NCBI GenBank assembly: GCA_036513075.1
Contig: DATBZS010000075.1
Coordinates: 1 to 25,042 of the forward strand
Direction: 5' to 3'
Length of the DNA stretch: 25,042 bases
Source: Bog-756 sp036513075
GTDB taxonomy: Bacteria; Actinomycetota; Acidimicrobiia; Acidimicrobiales; RAAP-2
In this document: piece by piece, positions 14,784 through 22,940 of the stretch
Layout: each line of letters opens with the position of its first letter
Numbering within the stretch: position 1 is the first letter of the stretch
Notes under the pieces: model-generated
Told to the model about the DNA's origin: nothing
The model's database searches: none
Seen by the model: only the letters and a program-made list of their open reading frames with translations
Translations under genes and position numbers: made by a program

Positions 14784-15098
14784 TCAGCCGCCCAGACCGA
14801 ACTCGCGTCGACGGTCCTCAGGCACCAGGTCGAGGTACTCGTCGGGGTGTTCACCGATGAACTTCACAACGTATGGACAGTGCGGCACCACGGCCAGGCC
14901 CCGGGCCCGGGCGTCGTCGAGCACCGTCCGAATCAGCACCCCGGCCATTCCCCGACCGCTGTGGTCGGCATCGATCTCGGTGTGGATCAGGTCGATGACG
15001 TCCGACCCGAGCCGGTAGCTGACGAATCCGACCGGTTCGCCGTCCTCGGTGATCTCGTAGCGCCTGCGATCCCGGTCGTCCGTCACTGTGGTGGCCAT
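14784..15098 (-). CDS. Small GNAT-type acetyltransferase (YjdJ-like)
   Basis: 104 residues of the short GNAT subfamily. RRRYEITEDGEPVGFVSYRLGSDVIDLIHTEIDADHSGRGMAGVLIRTVLDDARARGLAVVPHCPYVVKFIGEHPDEYLDLV shows the whole pattern, with GRGMAGVL as the acetyl-CoA loop and PHCPYVVKFIxxHPEY as the signature end. The substrate is unknown. ATG 15098 has AGAGGA about 9 bases upstream, so unlike many neighbours it is SD-led. An in-frame GTG/ATG further upstream would overlap the MarR gene end. Confidence 0.88.
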   Translation of the reverse strand: MATTVTDDRDRRRYEITEDGEPVGFVSYRLGSDVIDLIHTEIDADHSGRGMAGVLIRTVLDDARARGLAVVPHCPYVVKFIGEHPDEYLDLVPEDRRREFGLGG

Positions 15099-15169
15099 GG
15101 TGGTTGGTCCTCTGCTGTCGTCGTGCGGGGGCATGGTCAGGTATGTCGTCGGATTAACGGATTGCCGGG

Positions 15170-15724
15170 TCAGCGGGTCGTCGGCGCCACCGACCACGCC
15201 GGCCGGGTGGTCTGTTCGGGGTCGACCCGCCGGAGGATCTGTTCGTTTGCCTCGCGCAGGGCTGCGAGCTGGTCGGCGTCGAGTGCGTCGATGACGAGCT
15301 CCCGGACGGTGTCCACGTGACCGGGGGCTGCGGCCCGCACCATCACCCGACCCTCCTCGGTCAGCACGGCCCGGATGCAGCGACCGTCCACCGGGTCGCC
15401 CTCCCGCACCAGCAGTCCGCGGCCCTCGAGATGCCGGGCCGCGTGGGACAGGCGGGACGGCGAGGCGTTGGTCAGCGAGGCCAGGTGACTCATCCGGAGC
15501 TCCCCGTCATCCTGTTCCGACAGCATGGCGAGGATGGTGTACTCGAAGAAGTTCAGGTCCACGCTCCGCTCGAGCTGGGCATCGAGCAGCGGCGGCAGCT
15601 TGGCGATGACCCGAACGAGGCTCAGCCAGGCCTCCCGTTCACCGCCATCGAGCCAGTGTGTGGGCATCGAACGAACCTCGGCCACCGGGACGCCATTCAC
15701 CCCTGTCCCCGTCACCTCTGACAC
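15170..15724 (-). CDS. MarR-family transcriptional regulator
   Basis: 184 residues. The winged-helix core runs through LERSVDLNFFEYTILAMLSEQDDGELRMSHLASLTNASPSRLSHAARHLEGRGLLVREGDPVDGRCIRAVLTEEGRVMVRAAAPGHV, with the SxSRLSHAARHLEGRGLV recognition helix and the DxRCIRAVLTEEG wing. The GTG at 15724 lies 6 bases after a perfect TAAGAT -10. An ATG at 15667 (MPTHWLDGG) is the alternative and would still keep the domain. It is divergent from the dioxygenase gene, with an inverted-repeat operator between them, so it probably represses both itself and the dioxygenase-pirin genes and is released by a phenolic, quinone or oxidant. Confidence 0.9.
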   Translation of the reverse strand: MSEVTGTGVNGVPVAEVRSMPTHWLDGGEREAWLSLVRVIAKLPPLLDAQLERSVDLNFFEYTILAMLSEQDDGELRMSHLASLTNASPSRLSHAARHLEGRGLLVREGDPVDGRCIRAVLTEEGRVMVRAAAPGHVDTVRELVIDALDADQLAALREANEQILRRVDPEQTTRPAWSVAPTTR

Positions 15725-15730
15725 GGCGCC

Positions 15731-15769
15731 ATCTTAGTTGCTTGAATCTTCAATTGAATGTGCTACCGT
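15731..15769. promoter_or_regulatory. Divergent promoters with triple half-site MarR operator
   Basis: Minus strand: TAAGAT at 15736-15731 is the MarR gene -10. Plus strand: TTGAAT (15742-15747), 16 bases, then TACCGT (15764-15769) make a -35/-10 pair for the dioxygenase gene. Three half-sites, TTGAA (15742-15746), TTCAA (15749-15753) and TTGAA (15754-15758), form two overlapping inverted repeats inside both promoters. Confidence 0.65.
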
Positions 15770-15819
15770 GATAGTTGCGGACGCAAGCACCTGCTTGTCA
15801 GGAGAGGAAGGACCCGACC

Positions 15820-16701
15820 ATGAGCTTCCCGATGCGAGCGACAGAGCCCGGTGCGGCGTTCGACGACTTTCTCGACGACGTCGCCCCGTCGAGCCTCGAC
15901 CAGCCCGTGTGGACACCGGATGCCGGCCCGATGCCGGCCCTCTACGTCAGCCACGGCGCACCGCCTCTGTTCGATGACCCGCTGTGGATCAGCGAACTGT
16001 TCGCGTGGTCACAGGCCCTCCCCAAGCCGACGGCGATCCTGATGGTCAGTGCCCACTGGGAGGCCTCACCCCTGCGCATCTCGGCGACCGGTGCGGCCGT
16101 CCCGCTGGTGTACGACTTCGGCGGCTTCGCCCAGCGCTACTTCTCCATGAGCTACCCGACCCCGGACGCAGTAGTGCTGGCCGCCCGGGTGGCCGCGCTG
16201 ATGCCCGACGACGAGCCGGTTCGCCAGGACTCCACTCGAGGCCTCGACCACGGCGCCTGGGTGCCACTCAAGGTCATGTACCCCTACGCGGATGTGCCCG
16301 TTCTGCAGCTCAGCATCCCCACCCACGACCCCGCCCGCCTGATGGAAGTCGGCCGCCGCCTCCGCCCCCTGCGCGACGATGGCGTTCTCATCGTGGGCTC
16401 AGGCTTCATGACCCACGGCCTCCCCTACCTCACCCGCGAGCAGTTCGTCGACAACGTGGTACCGACGTGGTCGGCCGAGTTCGACCACTGGGCCGCCGAC
16501 GCACTGGCGGCCGGCGACCTCGACTCCCTGGCCGCGTATCGCGAGCGTGCGCCGGGCATGCCCTACGCGCACCCCACGGTCGAACATTTCGTGCCCCTCT
16601 TCCTCGCCTTGGGCGCCGCCACCACGCCCGACGGGCCGGTCGATACCACGGTCGAGGGTTTCCAGTTCGGCTTGGCCAAGCGGTCGTTCCAGGTTGATTG
16701 A
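15820..16701 (+). CDS. DODA-type extradiol ring-cleavage dioxygenase (LigB superfamily)
   Basis: 293 residues. Non-heme Fe(II) or Zn enzymes of this class open aromatic diols such as DOPA or catechols. Visible ligand and acid-base residues are His45 in LYVSHGAPPL, His79 in ILMVSAHWEA, His144 in RGLDHGAWVPLK and His199 in GSGFMTHGL, all in the standard order; IPTHDPARL adds another. It is about 25-30 residues longer at the N-terminus than YgiD-type proteins. ATG 15820 follows an AGGAGAGGAAGGA ribosome site. Controlled by the divergent MarR operator. The genes downstream (membrane protein, pirin) suggest a quinone or catechol detoxifying function. Confidence 0.9.
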   Translation: MSFPMRATEPGAAFDDFLDDVAPSSLDQPVWTPDAGPMPALYVSHGAPPLFDDPLWISELFAWSQALPKPTAILMVSAHWEASPLRISATGAAVPLVYDFGGFAQRYFSMSYPTPDAVVLAARVAALMPDDEPVRQDSTRGLDHGAWVPLKVMYPYADVPVLQLSIPTHDPARLMEVGRRLRPLRDDGVLIVGSGFMTHGLPYLTREQFVDNVVPTWSAEFDHWAADALAAGDLDSLAAYRERAPGMPYAHPTVEHFVPLFLALGAATTPDGPVDTTVEGFQFGLAKRSFQVD

Positions 16702-16765
16702 CGGTTGCGAATCTCCGGGAATCGAAGCGACAGATACGGCGTTGCCCAGATACGGAGGTGCCACC

Positions 16766-17542
16766 ATGGACTCTGGCGGAGGATCGACGAACAGGCTGTC
16801 GACGACGCGGGCTGACGGGCCCCCGTCGTCTCTCGGCATATTTGCACCCTGGCGCCGGCCGGCCGCTATCGGTCTAGGCGTCGTGTGGCTCACCCTCTAC
16901 AACTGGTGGATCCCGGTGGCGATCTCGGGAAAGCTGATGAACAGCCCGAACGAACTGTTCAGCGACCTCGAGGCCACCGGGCGCCCCGACGCCACCCTGC
17001 TCCAGCACCTCGATCTGGCCGCTGGCCTGGTCCTCATCGTCGCCCTGGTGCTGCGCGGCTCGCAGGCCCGGGGTGGGCGCCGGTCCGAGTGGCCGTGGCT
17101 GATGGCAATGGCCGTGTCCGGTGCCATCGGCGGCCAATTTTCCTACGCGTGCCCCGAAGGACTCAGTGCTTCGTGCGGGGCGGCCGAGTGGCGGCTCGCC
17201 CTGCCCCACCATCACTACGTCCACGTCCTGGCTGGCATCGCCGAGTTCGTGTTCGCCACGGTGGCCGTCTATCTGGCATGGAAGCGCACCCGGCCGAACA
17301 GGTCGGCAGTCACAACCACCGTTCGGTGGATCGGTCGTGTGATGGTCCTGGCGTACCCATTTCTCGGGATCGCCTACCTCACCGACCGCTTCGGTGCCTT
17401 CGTGGAGCCGGTGTTCTTCACCTGCTTCAGCGTGATGGTGGCCGTCGAGCTGTTGGAGGCTGACCGGCAGGTGGCGGGCGCGACGGTGGGCGTCGTCCGC
17501 CAGGCCCGTCAGGTGCTGCACCGCGTCCTCCCCAATGGCTGA
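16766..17542 (+). CDS. Polytopic membrane protein, DUF998-like
   Basis: 258 residues. After a ~28-residue polar N-terminus there are about six membrane helices: near IGLGVVWLTLYNWWIPVAI, LDLAAGLVLIVALVL, WLMAMAVSGAIGG, HVLAGIAEFVFATVAVYLAW, VMVLAYPFLGIAYL and PVFFTCFSVMVAVELL. The arrangement and LPHHHYVHVLAG motif resemble DUF998 proteins, a family of unknown function. GGAGG at 16754-16758 lies 7 bases before ATG 16766. A direct repeat CAGATACGG (16731-16739 and 16747-16755) precedes it. The pirin gene overlaps its last 8 bases. Confidence 0.7.
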   Translation: MDSGGGSTNRLSTTRADGPPSSLGIFAPWRRPAAIGLGVVWLTLYNWWIPVAISGKLMNSPNELFSDLEATGRPDATLLQHLDLAAGLVLIVALVLRGSQARGGRRSEWPWLMAMAVSGAIGGQFSYACPEGLSASCGAAEWRLALPHHHYVHVLAGIAEFVFATVAVYLAWKRTRPNRSAVTTTVRWIGRVMVLAYPFLGIAYLTDRFGAFVEPVFFTCFSVMVAVELLEADRQVAGATVGVVRQARQVLHRVLPNG

Positions 17543-18425
17543 GGCCGGCCCCGGCCTCGAGGTGCTGGCCGGGCGGTCCGCCCAGGTCGGGACGTTGCCA
17601 GTGCGCCGGGTACTCCCGACCAGGGGGCACCGGACCATCGGCGCCTGGTGCTTCATCGACCACATGGGACCGACCACCCTGCGGGCGGGCGACGGCATGG
17701 CCGTACCGCCCCACCCGCACACCGGCCTCCAGACCGTCACCTGGCTCTTCGAGGGTGCGGCTCTCCACCGCGACAGTCTCGGTAGCGAACAATTGATCCG
17801 CCCCGGCCAGCTCAACCTGATGACGGCGGGTGCCGGTATCGCCCATTCCGAGGAGGACCCCGACGGCTCGGGCGGGACGGTCCACGGCATGCAGCTGTGG
17901 GTGGCCCAGCCCGCGACCACCCGGTCCGCAGGCTCGTCCTTCGAGCACCTCACCGACCTGCCCCGGGTACACCTCAACCACGGGACGGCAACCGTGCTGG
18001 TCGGCCGGTTCGACGGGGCCCTCTCGCCGGCACGCCGCGACACCGACCACGCCGGCGTCGAACTGGACCTGCGGCGGGGCACGACCGTCGTTCCGCTCGA
18101 CCCCGCCTACGAACACGGCCTGGTCGTGGCGTCGGGAACCCTCACCGTGGCCGGCACCACCCTGGCCCCCGGCGCCGTCGCCCACCTGGGTACCGGCGCC
18201 GACGAGTTGGCTCTCACGGCGGACGGGGCGGTCATCGCTCTTCTCATTGGGGGAGTCCCCTTCCCCGAGGAGGTGTCGATGTGGTGGAACTTCGTGGCCC
18301 GCACCCGCGACGAACTGTCCGACGCCTACCGGGACTGGGTGGACGGCTCCGACCGGTTCGGGCCGGTCACCTCACCGTTGGCCCGGGTCGCTGTGGGACC
18401 GCCTCCCTGGTTGGGCGGCGGCTGA
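17535..18425 (+). CDS. Pirin-family bicupin
   Basis: 296 residues. The N-terminal cupin contains the pirin metal site: HPHTGLQTVTW (His60 and His62) and MTAGAGIAHSE (His104 and Glu106), corresponding to the His-His-His-Glu set of human and E. coli pirins. The C-terminal cupin starts near HGTATVLVGRFDGALSPARRDTDHAGVELDLRRG. Some pirins cleave quercetin; bacterial ones often sit in MarR-type, quinone-responsive operons. ATG 17535 overlaps the preceding gene by 8 bases, so the two are translationally coupled. Confidence 0.93.
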   Translation: MAEAGPGLEVLAGRSAQVGTLPVRRVLPTRGHRTIGAWCFIDHMGPTTLRAGDGMAVPPHPHTGLQTVTWLFEGAALHRDSLGSEQLIRPGQLNLMTAGAGIAHSEEDPDGSGGTVHGMQLWVAQPATTRSAGSSFEHLTDLPRVHLNHGTATVLVGRFDGALSPARRDTDHAGVELDLRRGTTVVPLDPAYEHGLVVASGTLTVAGTTLAPGAVAHLGTGADELALTADGAVIALLIGGVPFPEEVSMWWNFVARTRDELSDAYRDWVDGSDRFGPVTSPLARVAVGPPPWLGGG

Positions 18426-18452
18426 CGGGCGGCCGATCGGAGCGCTCGGGCG

Positions 18453-18851
18453 TCAGGGAGCGAATGCCGCCGCGGGGTCGACGTAGGTCTTGAACTCGAT
18501 CACGTTGCCGCTCGGGTCGGCCACCTTGCACTTGGTCTGCTGCCGCGGGGTGCCTGCGTGGTTGGTCGAGACCGGTGCCACCCAAGCCACGTCGGGTGAC
18601 CCGTGCAGTCGGGCCAACGCCATCTCGAACCCGCCGGCGTCGAGGGTGACCCCGAAGTGGCGGTTGCCCTGGCGCCCCGGTGGCAACACATCCTCAGGCT
18701 GGAGTTGGAGGGTGAGCTGGAGGCCGAAGAACCAGACGTCCATCCAACCCTCGTGGGTCCGGCCGGGCCGGCACCCGAGCGTGTCCACATAGAAGGCACG
18801 GGCCTCGTCGAGGTCGGCCACCACGATCGACAGGTGGAGTACCGGGTCCAT
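18453..18851 (-). CDS. VOC-family (glyoxalase-like) protein
   Basis: 132 residues, one full VOC domain. LHLSIVVADLDEARAFYVDTLGCRPGRTHEGWMDVWFFG gives the first module with its HLS metal-site His. QQTKCKVADPSGNVIEFKTYVDP gives the DPSGNxIEFK end, where the Glu is the second ligand. Both ligands look intact, so it is likely a metal-dependent enzyme or dioxygenase-like protein of unknown substrate. ATG 18851 has TAGGGT 8 bases upstream. It converges on the pirin gene. Confidence 0.87.
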   Translation of the reverse strand: MDPVLHLSIVVADLDEARAFYVDTLGCRPGRTHEGWMDVWFFGLQLTLQLQPEDVLPPGRQGNRHFGVTLDAGGFEMALARLHGSPDVAWVAPVSTNHAGTPRQQTKCKVADPSGNVIEFKTYVDPAAAFAP

Positions 18852-18859
18852 TGGTCCCG

Positions 18860-18865
18860 ACCCTA
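18860..18865 (-). promoter_or_regulatory. -10 element of the VOC gene, leaderless type
   Basis: TAGGGT on the minus strand, 8 bases before ATG 18851. Confidence 0.4.
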
Positions 18866-18964
18866 CATTCCGGCCTGGCTCGCAGCGTGGTGGTGGATGT
18901 GGACGTCCGCGGTGATCCGTGGCCTGTCGCACAGGGACCAATCCCGGTGCTGTCGGACTACGTG

Positions 18965-19342
18965 TCAGTCGGCGGCTTGGCTGGCAGATTGCTCGGCGAT
19001 CTCCCGGTGGACCTCCGCCATATCGAGGTTCACCGCCTGGGAGATGAGATCCTCGAGTGCGTCACCCGGCAGCGCTCCAGGCTGGCTGAAGACGATGACC
19101 TGGTCTCGCAGGATCATCAGGGTGGGAATGGACTGGATCCCGAACGAGGCGGCCAGCTCCTGCTGGGCTTCGGTATCGATTTTGCCGAACACCAGGTCAG
19201 GGTGGGCCTCTGCGGCCTGCTCGAACACGGGGCCGAAGGCACGGCACGGGCCGCACCACGACGCCCAGAAGTCCACCAGGACGGTGTCGTTGGTCGACAC
19301 CACCTCGGCGAAGTTGTCCTTGGTCAGTTCGACCGTTGCCAT
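18965..19342 (-). CDS. Thioredoxin
   Basis: 125 residues. Active site FWASWCGPCR (Cys30 and Cys33), the FGIQSIPTLMIL cis-proline loop and the GKIDTEAQQELAASF segment are all present. It is cytoplasmic (no signal peptide) and reduces protein disulfides with NADPH:thioredoxin reductase. There is a C-terminal tail of about 17 residues (AEVHREIAEQSASQAAD) beyond the normal thioredoxin end. ATG 19342 has AAGGAG 7 bases upstream. It probably is not the only thioredoxin of the cell. Confidence 0.95.
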   Translation of the reverse strand: MATVELTKDNFAEVVSTNDTVLVDFWASWCGPCRAFGPVFEQAAEAHPDLVFGKIDTEAQQELAASFGIQSIPTLMILRDQVIVFSQPGALPGDALEDLISQAVNLDMAEVHREIAEQSASQAAD

Positions 19343-19399
19343 CGTTTGCTCCTTTGTCGTTGGTGCTGAGTGGTCAACGCCGCAGGTGGCAGGTCTATT

Positions 19400-19774
19400 T
19401 CAGGTGCCGGTCGTCTCCTGCAGGACCAGGCCGTTCCCGTCAGGATCGTCGAACGTCACGAACCGGCCCCACGGGGCGGCTTCGACGTCACCAGGGATGT
19501 CGACCCCGAGCGAACGCAGCCGGACGACGTCCCCCTCGAGGTCGTCGGTCTCGAGCACCGTGCCCTTGACGGAGCCCGGCGCCATTGAATCGAACCAGGT
19601 GACGAGAGTCATCGACGTGGCCCCACCCGGCGGATGCACCTGCACCCACCGCATGTCGGGTCCCATCTGGGCGTCGTTGACCAACTCGAAGCCGAGGACA
19701 TCGATGTAGAAGTCCTTCGCCCGGTCCTGATCGCTCACCGGGAGCGAAAAGAGTTGGACCGCGGAGATGCCCAA
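19400..19774 (-). CDS. VOC-family (glyoxalase-like) protein
   Basis: 124 residues, one VOC unit: ISAVQLFSLPVSDQDRAKDFYIDVLGFELVND then MRWVQVHPPGGATSMTLVTWF and the DDPDGNGLVLQE end. The first metal His is replaced by Gln (VQLFSLPVS), common in this bleomycin-resistance-like subgroup. The only suitable start is TTG 19774, 3 bases after the FKBP stop; it lacks a good ribosome site, so translation is probably coupled to the FKBP gene upstream. The function is unknown. Confidence 0.8.
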   Translation of the reverse strand: MGISAVQLFSLPVSDQDRAKDFYIDVLGFELVNDAQMGPDMRWVQVHPPGGATSMTLVTWFDSMAPGSVKGTVLETDDLEGDVVRLRSLGVDIPGDVEAAPWGRFVTFDDPDGNGLVLQETTGT

Positions 19775-19777
19775 AGC

Positions 19778-20317
19778 TCAGTTGATCTTGACGAGGTCGA
19801 CGATGAAGACCAGCGTGTCGTTGGCGGCGATGCCGGCACCGGGTGACTGGGCGCCGTAGGCCAGGCTCGGCGGGATGATGATCTCCCGGCGGCCGCCGAC
19901 CTGCATCCCGACGACCCCTTTGTCCCAGCCGGGGATGACGGCGCCGGCGCCCAACGTGAACTGGAACGGCTGGTTGCGGCTCCACGACGAGTCGAAGACC
20001 TGCTTGGACGAGTAGGCGACCCCCACGTACTGCACCGTGGCCTTGTCTCCCGCCTTGACGGCCGGGCCGGTCCCGACGATCAGGTCCTTGATCTCGAGCT
20101 GATTCGGCGCGGTGCCGGGCGGGACGGTGATGGTGGGCTCGGTCCCGATCGTGCCCGGTGCCGACGGGTCGGCAATGGTACCGATGCCGGGCTTGGCGGT
20201 CGGCAGCGCGGTGGCCGCGGTGGTGGCGGTCGAGCTCGACGAGGAGCTCCCGCAGGCGGCCAGGCCGAAGCCGGAGGCGGCCACGGCCACCAGGGCCCAG
20301 GTACGGAGGCGGGTCAT
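19778..20317 (-). CDS. FKBP-type peptidyl-prolyl isomerase lipoprotein
   Basis: 179 residues. The signal peptide ends in a lipobox (GFGLAAC, lipidated Cys22), followed by a Ser/Thr/Ala/Pro-rich linker to about residue 72. The FKBP domain follows: KAGDKATVQYVGVAYSSKQVFDSSWSRNQPFQFTLGAGAVIPGWDKGVVGMQVGGRREIIIPPSLAYGAQ...IAANDTLVFIVDLVKIN. The FDSS, VIPGWDKG and IPPSLAYG blocks that line the active site are intact. It acts outside the membrane as a folding catalyst for exported proteins. ATG 20317 has AAAGGA 9 bases upstream. Divergent from the HNH gene. Confidence 0.93.
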   Translation of the reverse strand: MTRLRTWALVAVAASGFGLAACGSSSSSSTATTAATALPTAKPGIGTIADPSAPGTIGTEPTITVPPGTAPNQLEIKDLIVGTGPAVKAGDKATVQYVGVAYSSKQVFDSSWSRNQPFQFTLGAGAVIPGWDKGVVGMQVGGRREIIIPPSLAYGAQSPGAGIAANDTLVFIVDLVKIN

Positions 20318-20442
20318 GTCGGAGATTCCTTTCGCGATGGCTGGGATGCGGCGCAGAGGGGCACCGTCCCGGGAGGGAACGGTAGTCGCCCGTCGCACCG
20401 AGAGGCGGGCGGCCCAGTTACACCCCCCTGGGACGATCGGGC

Positions 20443-21528
20443 ATGCTCCTCGACCGGCTCGCACGGATCGCCGACCAGCTCCGGTTGTCGGTGACCGACC
20501 TCGACCCCGAAACCTTGAGCGGCGCCGACGCCGCAAGACTGCTGGCCGCCTTCGCCGAGATCGAGTGCCTGGGTTCGGCCGGCAAACTCCTGTCCGCCCG
20601 TCGGGTCGAGTCCTCCAATGTCTGGCGGCGCTCCGGCCATCGGTCGGCGGCCGCCCACGTGGCCGAGGCGACAGGAACGGGGATCGGTCCCGCCATCACC
20701 GCCCTCGAGACAGCCCGCCACCTGGGTTCCCTGCCCGCCACCGACGATGCCGTGCGCCAGGGGAAGCTGTCCGAGACCCAGGTCAAAGAGATCGCCGGAG
20801 CGGCCATCCTCCAACCCGAAGCCGAGCAGTCACTGGTCGATGCCGCCGGAAACCAGCCACTCAGCGTGCTCAAGCTCCGGTGCAAGCGCGTGCGGGCCAC
20901 CGGCCAGGACCAGCGTGCGACCTACGAAGCCATCCGCAGGAGCCGCTACCTGCGCCACTGGATAGAGGACAACGGCGCAGTCCGGTTCGACGCCCGGCTC
21001 ACCCCTGACGAGGGGGCCCGGCTGGTCGCCGCGGTGACCGGCGAGACCGACCTTCTGGCCGCCGCCGCCCGCCGGGCAGGACTCGATGAGCCCCGCAAGG
21101 CGGTGGCAGTCGACGCCCTGGTGTCCCTGGCCTGTCGTCCGGCGGCCGGTGCCGAGGGACAGGACGACCGTTCCGCTGCCCCGAGGGCCACCATCCACGT
21201 GCGGGTCGACCATGCCGCCCTGGTGCGCGGTCACGTCGAGGCGGGCGAGCTGTGCGAGATCCCTGGTGTCGGGCCCATACCCGTCGAGGTCGCCCGTCGC
21301 CTGGCGGTCGACTCGGTGCTCAACGTCCTCGTCACCGATGGCGTCGACGTCACCACGGTGGCTCACTCGGGCCGGTCCATTCCCGCAGCTCTCGGACGGG
21401 CCCTGGTCGAACGGGACCCGGTCTGCGTCGTACCCGGATGCGACACCCGCGAGGGCCTCGAGATCGACCACTTGCGGCCCTTCGCCGAGGGCGGGCCGGC
21501 CAGCCTGGACAACACCACATGTTGCTAA
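20443..21528 (+). pseudogene. DUF222/HNH endonuclease gene, 3'-truncated by element insertion
   Basis: 361 residues before TAA. A DUF222 helical region (about residues 20-280) is followed by an HNH domain that begins CVVPGCDTREGLEIDHLRPFAEGGPASLDN and then ends in TTCC. In intact members the Asn is followed by some 20-40 residues containing the last HNH histidine (LCRxHHxxKT). Here His343 and Asn357 remain but the third catalytic His is missing, so nuclease activity is probably lost. The break is 11-12 bases before the serine recombinase start. I infer that the last few codons and the TAA come from the inserted element. The ATG is at 20443 by frame and the domain start. Confidence 0.8.
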
Positions 21529-21531
21529 TCT
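21526..21531 (+). promoter_or_regulatory. -10 element of the recombinase gene
   Basis: TAATCT lies 8 bases before GTG 21540. Its first three bases are the TAA stop codon of the truncated HNH frame, so promoter and host-gene stop share bases. Confidence 0.55.
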
Positions 21532-21539
21532 GACCACTT

Positions 21540-22940
21540 GTGACGACACCTAAAGCAGCAGCCATCTACGCCCGCATCTCCTTGGACCACGAGGACCTCG
21601 GCAAGGGGGTGGACCGTCAGGTGGCCGACTGCAAGAAGCTGGCCAAACAGCTGGGCTGGACAGTCGCCCACCACTACGTCGACAACAACATCTCCGCCTA
21701 CTCCGGTAAGCGTCGGCCCGAATACGAGCAGATGCTGGCCGACATGGAATTGGGAGCCGTCGACGCCGTCCTCTGTTACAACTTGGACCGACTGACCCGC
21801 CAGCCCCGGGAGTTCGAACGGTTCAACGACATCGCCATAGCGGCCGGGATCACCGACGTTCGCTTTGTCACCGGAGGCATGGACTTCGGCACCGACGACG
21901 GCCTGTTCATCGGCCGGATCCAGGCCGCAGCCGCTGCCCAGGCGTCGGCAGCAACCTCTCGCCGCATCAAGCGCAAGAACGAGGAGCGGGCAGCCGAGGG
22001 CAAGCCCCACGGTGGCTCGACCCGCCCCTACGGTTTCGAAGCCGACCGGGTCACCCACAACAAGGCCGAAGCGAAGATCATCCGCCAACTGGCTGCCCGC
22101 TACCTGGCCGGGGAGAGCCTCGGGTCCCTTACCTCATGGCTCCAGGACCAACACGTCCCGACCGTGACCGGGAAGAAGTGGCGCACCCACACCGTCCGAC
22201 AGGTCATCTCCTCGCCCCGGGTCGCCGGGCTTCGGGACCACCGGGGCGAGATCGTCCGCCGGGGTGTGTGGAAGCCGATCATCTCCCAAGCCGACCGGGA
22301 CCGCATCCTCGCCATGTACGAAACGAAGAAGACATCTGGGCGTAGGCCGCCACGCCGATACCTGCTCTCGGGGTTGCTCCGTTGTTCGCTGTGTGACCAC
22401 ACGCTCTATGCCGCTGCCCGAGAAGGCACCCGACGCTATGTCTGTAGCTCCGGTCCCGACCATGGGGGGTGCGGCAAGATCACCGTGGTCGCCGCCCCGC
22501 TCGACCAGCTGATCGCCGATGCCGTCCTGTACCGGCTCGACTCCCCGGAACTCGCCGATGCCCTCGCCGGTCAGGCCCGCAAGGACGAGGACACCGCCGC
22601 CCTGCTCGACGAGGTCAGCGCCGACCGAGAACAGTTGGAGGAGTTGGCCGCCGCCCACGGCAACCGGGCCATTTCGATGCCGGAGTGGATGGCGGCCCGC
22701 AAGCCCATCGACGACCGGCTCCGGGCCAACGAGCGCCGCCTTCGCCAAGCCACCAACACCGGACAGCTTGCTTCGCTCCAAGGACAGGGCGACGAGCTAC
22801 GCAGACAATGGGGGACGCTCAACCTCGACCGTCAGGTGGCAATCGTGAAAGCCGTGCTCGACCACGTCATCATCACCCCCGGCACCCCTGGGGCACGGAG
22901 CTTCGACCGCCACCGGGCCCATCCGCAGTGGCGCTGTTGA
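21540..22940 (+). CDS. Large serine recombinase (integrase)
   Basis: 466 residues. The resolvase-type catalytic domain is residues 5-150, with nucleophile Ser14 in IYARIS, the Arg-rich VLCYNLDRLTRQPREF and the long E-helix region (GRIQAAAAAQASAATSRRIKRKNEER). The recombinase DNA-binding domain follows about 155-260 (GKPHGGSTRPYGFE...TVRQVISSPRVAGLRDHRGEIVRRGVWKPIIS). A zinc ribbon (LRCSLCDHTLY...YVCSSGPDHGGCGKITV) has its four cysteines, and a coiled coil spans about 350-430. It is likely the integrase that placed this element in the HNH gene. The length is on the short side for the large family, but all domains are present. GTG 21540 follows a TANNNT element. Confidence 0.95.
   Translation: MTTPKAAAIYARISLDHEDLGKGVDRQVADCKKLAKQLGWTVAHHYVDNNISAYSGKRRPEYEQMLADMELGAVDAVLCYNLDRLTRQPREFERFNDIAIAAGITDVRFVTGGMDFGTDDGLFIGRIQAAAAAQASAATSRRIKRKNEERAAEGKPHGGSTRPYGFEADRVTHNKAEAKIIRQLAARYLAGESLGSLTSWLQDQHVPTVTGKKWRTHTVRQVISSPRVAGLRDHRGEIVRRGVWKPIISQADRDRILAMYETKKTSGRRPPRRYLLSGLLRCSLCDHTLYAAAREGTRRYVCSSGPDHGGCGKITVVAAPLDQLIADAVLYRLDSPELADALAGQARKDEDTAALLDEVSADREQLEELAAAHGNRAISMPEWMAARKPIDDRLRANERRLRQATNTGQLASLQGQGDELRRQWGTLNLDRQVAIVKAVLDHVIITPGTPGARSFDRHRAHPQWRC

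Noticed and set aside
16874..18082. A 402-codon minus-strand frame
   Set aside because: It lies antisense to the DUF998-like and pirin genes, whose ligands and membrane helices are intact; it has no recognisable domain.
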